This document shows, piece by piece, positions 22,780 through 24,759 of a DNA stretch of 24,759 nt (its first letter is position 1; each line of letters opens with the position of its first letter). Origin of the DNA: CAJXZP01 sp047610145 (GTDB lineage: Bacteria; Bacteroidota; Bacteroidia; Flavobacteriales_G; Salibacteraceae); the NCBI GenBank assembly GCA_047610145.1, contig JBLFZF010000046.1, positions 1-24,759 of the forward strand. Direction: 5' to 3'. The notes beneath the pieces were generated by a model. The model made no database searches, was not told the origin of the DNA, and was given only the letters and a program-made list of their open reading frames with translations. A program made the translations under genes and the position numbers.

Positions 22780-23550
22780 CTAGATATTTAAAACCAATCC
22801 ATCATAAGCTGGTAATACATTTTTCGGTAACGTTTTAATGAGTTCCACATGCTTTGGCATTTGGTGACTTAAATGCGTTAAGTAACTTTTTGCTGGATTA
22901 ATCAGTTCAATAATATCAAGTGCTTCATCTAAACTAAAGTGAGAGATATGCTTTGTTAGTCTTAAAGCATTAATTACCAGCACCTTCACCCCTTTCAACT
23001 TATTTATTTCCTCTTCCGAAATTTTATTGGCATCTGTAACGTAACCAAAATCACCAATCCGATATCCAAAAACAGGCATTTTGTAATGAAACACTTGAAT
23101 GGGTTGAAATAGAATCCCTTCTACTTCAAATGGTTTATTCACAATAGTATTTAACTCTAACTGAGGTACTCCAGGATACTTTTCCGTTTCAAAGGCATAG
23201 TGAAACTCCCTCTTCAAAGCAGTTTGTACGGCTTCAGTCGCATATATTTTCATTGGAGATTTCATGGAGTAATTAAAACCTCTCACATCGTCTAAACCTG
23301 CCACATGGTCTTTGTGTTCATGCGTATAAACCACCGCATTTAAGCGCTTTACATTCGCACGTAACATTTGATACCTAAAATCAGGCCCCGTATCTACGAT
23401 AACCGATTTTTCATCTCGCTCTATCAGAATAGATGATCGCAATCTATTATCTTTTGGATTGGAAGACACACAGACCTCGCAACCACAGGCTATCATCGGT
23501 ACTCCTGAAGATGTACCGGTACCTAAAAATGTAATTTTTAAATCGCTCAT
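22780..23550 (-). CDS. PhnP-like MBL-fold metal-dependent hydrolase
   Basis: A 256-residue metallo-beta-lactamase-fold protein. GTGTSSGVP is at 10-18, a CGCEVC cysteine group at 22-27, DTGPDFRYQ at 53-61, and the metal motif THEHKDHVAGLDDVRGF at 76-92 (H77, H79, D81, H82). A late LTHLSHQMPKHVEL supplies further ligands. This layout matches PhnP (cyclic phosphate phosphodiesterase) and related lipoate/cyclic-phosphodiesterase enzymes. Bacteroidetes copies occur outside phosphonate operons, and the substrate here is unknown. It overlaps the upstream serine hydrolase gene by 4 nt, so the two are co-translated. Confidence 0.9.
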   Translation of the reverse strand: MSDLKITFLGTGTSSGVPMIACGCEVCVSSNPKDNRLRSSILIERDEKSVIVDTGPDFRYQMLRANVKRLNAVVYTHEHKDHVAGLDDVRGFNYSMKSPMKIYATEAVQTALKREFHYAFETEKYPGVPQLELNTIVNKPFEVEGILFQPIQVFHYKMPVFGYRIGDFGYVTDANKISEEEINKLKGVKVLVINALRLTKHISHFSLDEALDIIELINPAKSYLTHLSHQMPKHVELIKTLPKNVLPAYDGLVLNI

Positions 23551-24759
23551 TTGTCAATACAAGAAATAATAGAACTTAAGAAACCATCATAATCAAACCC
23601 ACCTTTTTTATTCTGACCGAGTCTAACAACCACTAGATCAAAAGAGGGAACCACAAACACACGCTGCCCTTCGTAGCCATCCATCATATACATATCTGTT
23701 GGTACATTAGGCAAAATTCGATTATTTTCATTTCCTTTTTCTCCAGCATTCAACCACCATTGCGAACCGTATTCTCCTGCAGCAGCTTTTGGTGTAGGAG
23801 TCACCGTATATTTCACCCATTCTGGATCAATAATTTGCTCTCCATACCATTCCCCATTATTTAAATACAACATTCCTAATCGCGCCCAATCCCGAGCACT
23901 TGCCCACATATAAGAAGAACCTACAAAAGTTCCAGCTGCATCGGGCTCAATAATAGCAGTCGTTATTCCAATTTTAGAAAATAATTCATCTTGCGCAAAA
24001 TGATAATAAGATGAACTATCTATTTTATCTCTAATGATTTTTGAAAGAATATTAGTTGACCCACTAGAATAGACCCACTCCTGCTCTGGTTTGGTGTGCA
24101 ATGGCTGCCCTAATGCAAAATCTCCCATATTTGAATACCGATACAACATATTCGTTGCAGTACTTACACTAGAATATACCTCTTCCCAGTACAAGCCTGA
24201 ACTCATTCTTAAAAGTTGATCTGAAGTAATAGCTGCTCGATTGTCATTTCTCCATTCGTGAACTGGAGCCGGATCATTTACATCAATCCATCCTTTTTTA
24301 GTCATTACCCCATACAGCATATTTGTAACACTCTTAGCCATAGACCAACCTAGTTGGGGAGCGTCTTTATCAAACCCATCTGCATATTGCTCTAAAATCA
24401 ATTGGCCCTTGTAAACCACCAAAACACTTCTTGTATTCGCTGGAATCTCTATGTTTGTATTTTCGAAAGCAGACGAAATAGCGAAGTTTAACTTTTTCAT
24501 ATCTAAGTCATGACTTACGGTATCAGCAAGTTTCTTTCCTCTTGGCCAATAAACGGTATCGTTAAGAACGGGCCTATTAAGATCTACGTGAGTTTTGGCT
24601 CTTCTAATTTCAACTTCGGAGATCTCTCTCACTAATGTGCACCCCAACCCTTCCCTGAAAATAGCTTTACTTTTAGCCAATCCAAAAACAGATCCGGAAG
24701 TGGATTTATCCGATTCGTTCCATTCAAAAGTACCTAAGTTAAGAGGGAAAGCCCCAAGT
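23547..24759 (-). CDS. Serine hydrolase of the beta-lactamase (class C-like) family, 5' end outside the window
   Basis: A PF00144-type serine hydrolase. The nucleophile motif S-x-x-K is SMAKS, in LGWSMAKSVTNMLYG. The second motif is Y-S-S in WVYSSGSTN, and the third region has a GYEGQRVFV turn near the C-terminus. LRMSSGLYWEE is another family block. The frame stays open from the TTG at 24680 to the window edge, reading GAFPLNLGTFEWNES then SVFGLAKSKAIFREGLGC, and SVFGLAK..A..REGLGCTLV is conserved in these proteins. The gene therefore continues beyond the window and the TTG is not the start. Members are esterases, peptidases or PBP-like enzymes, and the substrate is unknown. It overlaps the MBL hydrolase gene by 4 nt. 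Confidence 0.88.
   Translation of the reverse strand, partial: LGAFPLNLGTFEWNESDKSTSGSVFGLAKSKAIFREGLGCTLVREISEVEIRRAKTHVDLNRPVLNDTVYWPRGKKLADTVSHDLDMKKLNFAISSAFENTNIEIPANTRSVLVVYKGQLILEQYADGFDKDAPQLGWSMAKSVTNMLYGVMTKKGWIDVNDPAPVHEWRNDNRAAITSDQLLRMSSGLYWEEVYSSVSTATNMLYRYSNMGDFALGQPLHTKPEQEWVYSSGSTNILSKIIRDKIDSSSYYHFAQDELFSKIGITTAIIEPDAAGTFVGSSYMWASARDWARLGMLYLNNGEWYGEQIIDPEWVKYTVTPTPKAAAGEYGSQWWLNAGEKGNENNRILPNVPTDMYMMDGYEGQRVFVVPSFDLVVVRLGQNKKGGFDYDGFLSSIISCIDK

Noticed and set aside
24678..24680. TTG start for the serine hydrolase
   Set aside because: The frame upstream is open to the window edge and carries conserved residues (SVFGLAK), so the gene continues beyond the window.

Overview
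The window looks like chromosomal DNA from a member of the Bacteroidetes, probably Flavobacteriia or a close relative. The DNA is AT-rich. Bacteroidetes-type promoter boxes (TAnnTTTG, sometimes with an upstream TTG) precede several genes. A secreted metallopeptidase ends in a domain resembling type IX secretion sorting domains, and the gene neighbourhoods (prmC/ribD divergent, ligA-DUF6913-dapA, thioesterase next to dnaA) are ones I associate with this phylum. Most of the content is housekeeping. I see no CRISPR array, tRNA, transposase, prophage or defence cassette.

Layout. 1-1493: the tail of an endonuclease/exonuclease/phosphatase gene and an FAD flavoprotein whose natural start is not ATG. 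1541-2414: a wrecked HtrA-like protease pseudogene on the minus strand. 2415-4097: a minus-strand operon of a GreA/GreB-like protein and a BaiN/YhiN-type flavoprotein. 4205-4834: a LysE-type exporter, convergent with the next block. 4837-7592: a minus-strand pyrR-pyrB-(STAS-like)-rnz operon. 7741-7846: the signal recognition particle RNA. 7852-9089: two small lipoproteins and a small outer-membrane-like protein. 9146-14648: a tightly packed minus-strand operon, prmC - exported protein - ligA - DUF6913 protein - dapA - DinB-like protein, mostly with 4-nt ATGA overlaps. 14745-19680: a plus-strand operon, ribD - TPR membrane protein - YigZ/IMPACT protein - secreted metallopeptidase, also with overlapping genes. 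19788-22009: an acyl-CoA thioesterase and dnaA, divergent. 22066-22779: about 0.7 kb with no intact gene, probably decayed coding sequence. 22780-24759: an MBL-fold hydrolase and a serine hydrolase cut by the window end.

How the genes relate. pyrR/pyrB belong to pyrimidine synthesis and uracil salvage, dapA to lysine/peptidoglycan precursor synthesis, ribD to riboflavin synthesis, ligA and dnaA to DNA replication, prmC to translation termination, rnz to tRNA maturation and the SRP RNA to protein targeting. The packed operons mix unrelated functions, as is common in compact Bacteroidetes genomes.

The most notable signals are: promoter boxes only 4-5 nt before the ATG of three operons, which, calibrated against the SRP RNA promoter in the same window, predict leaderless mRNAs; the decayed HtrA-like gene wedged between two flavoprotein genes; a flavoprotein gene that seems to begin at ATC; a promoter box inside the annotated start of ribD; and a decayed stretch downstream of dnaA.
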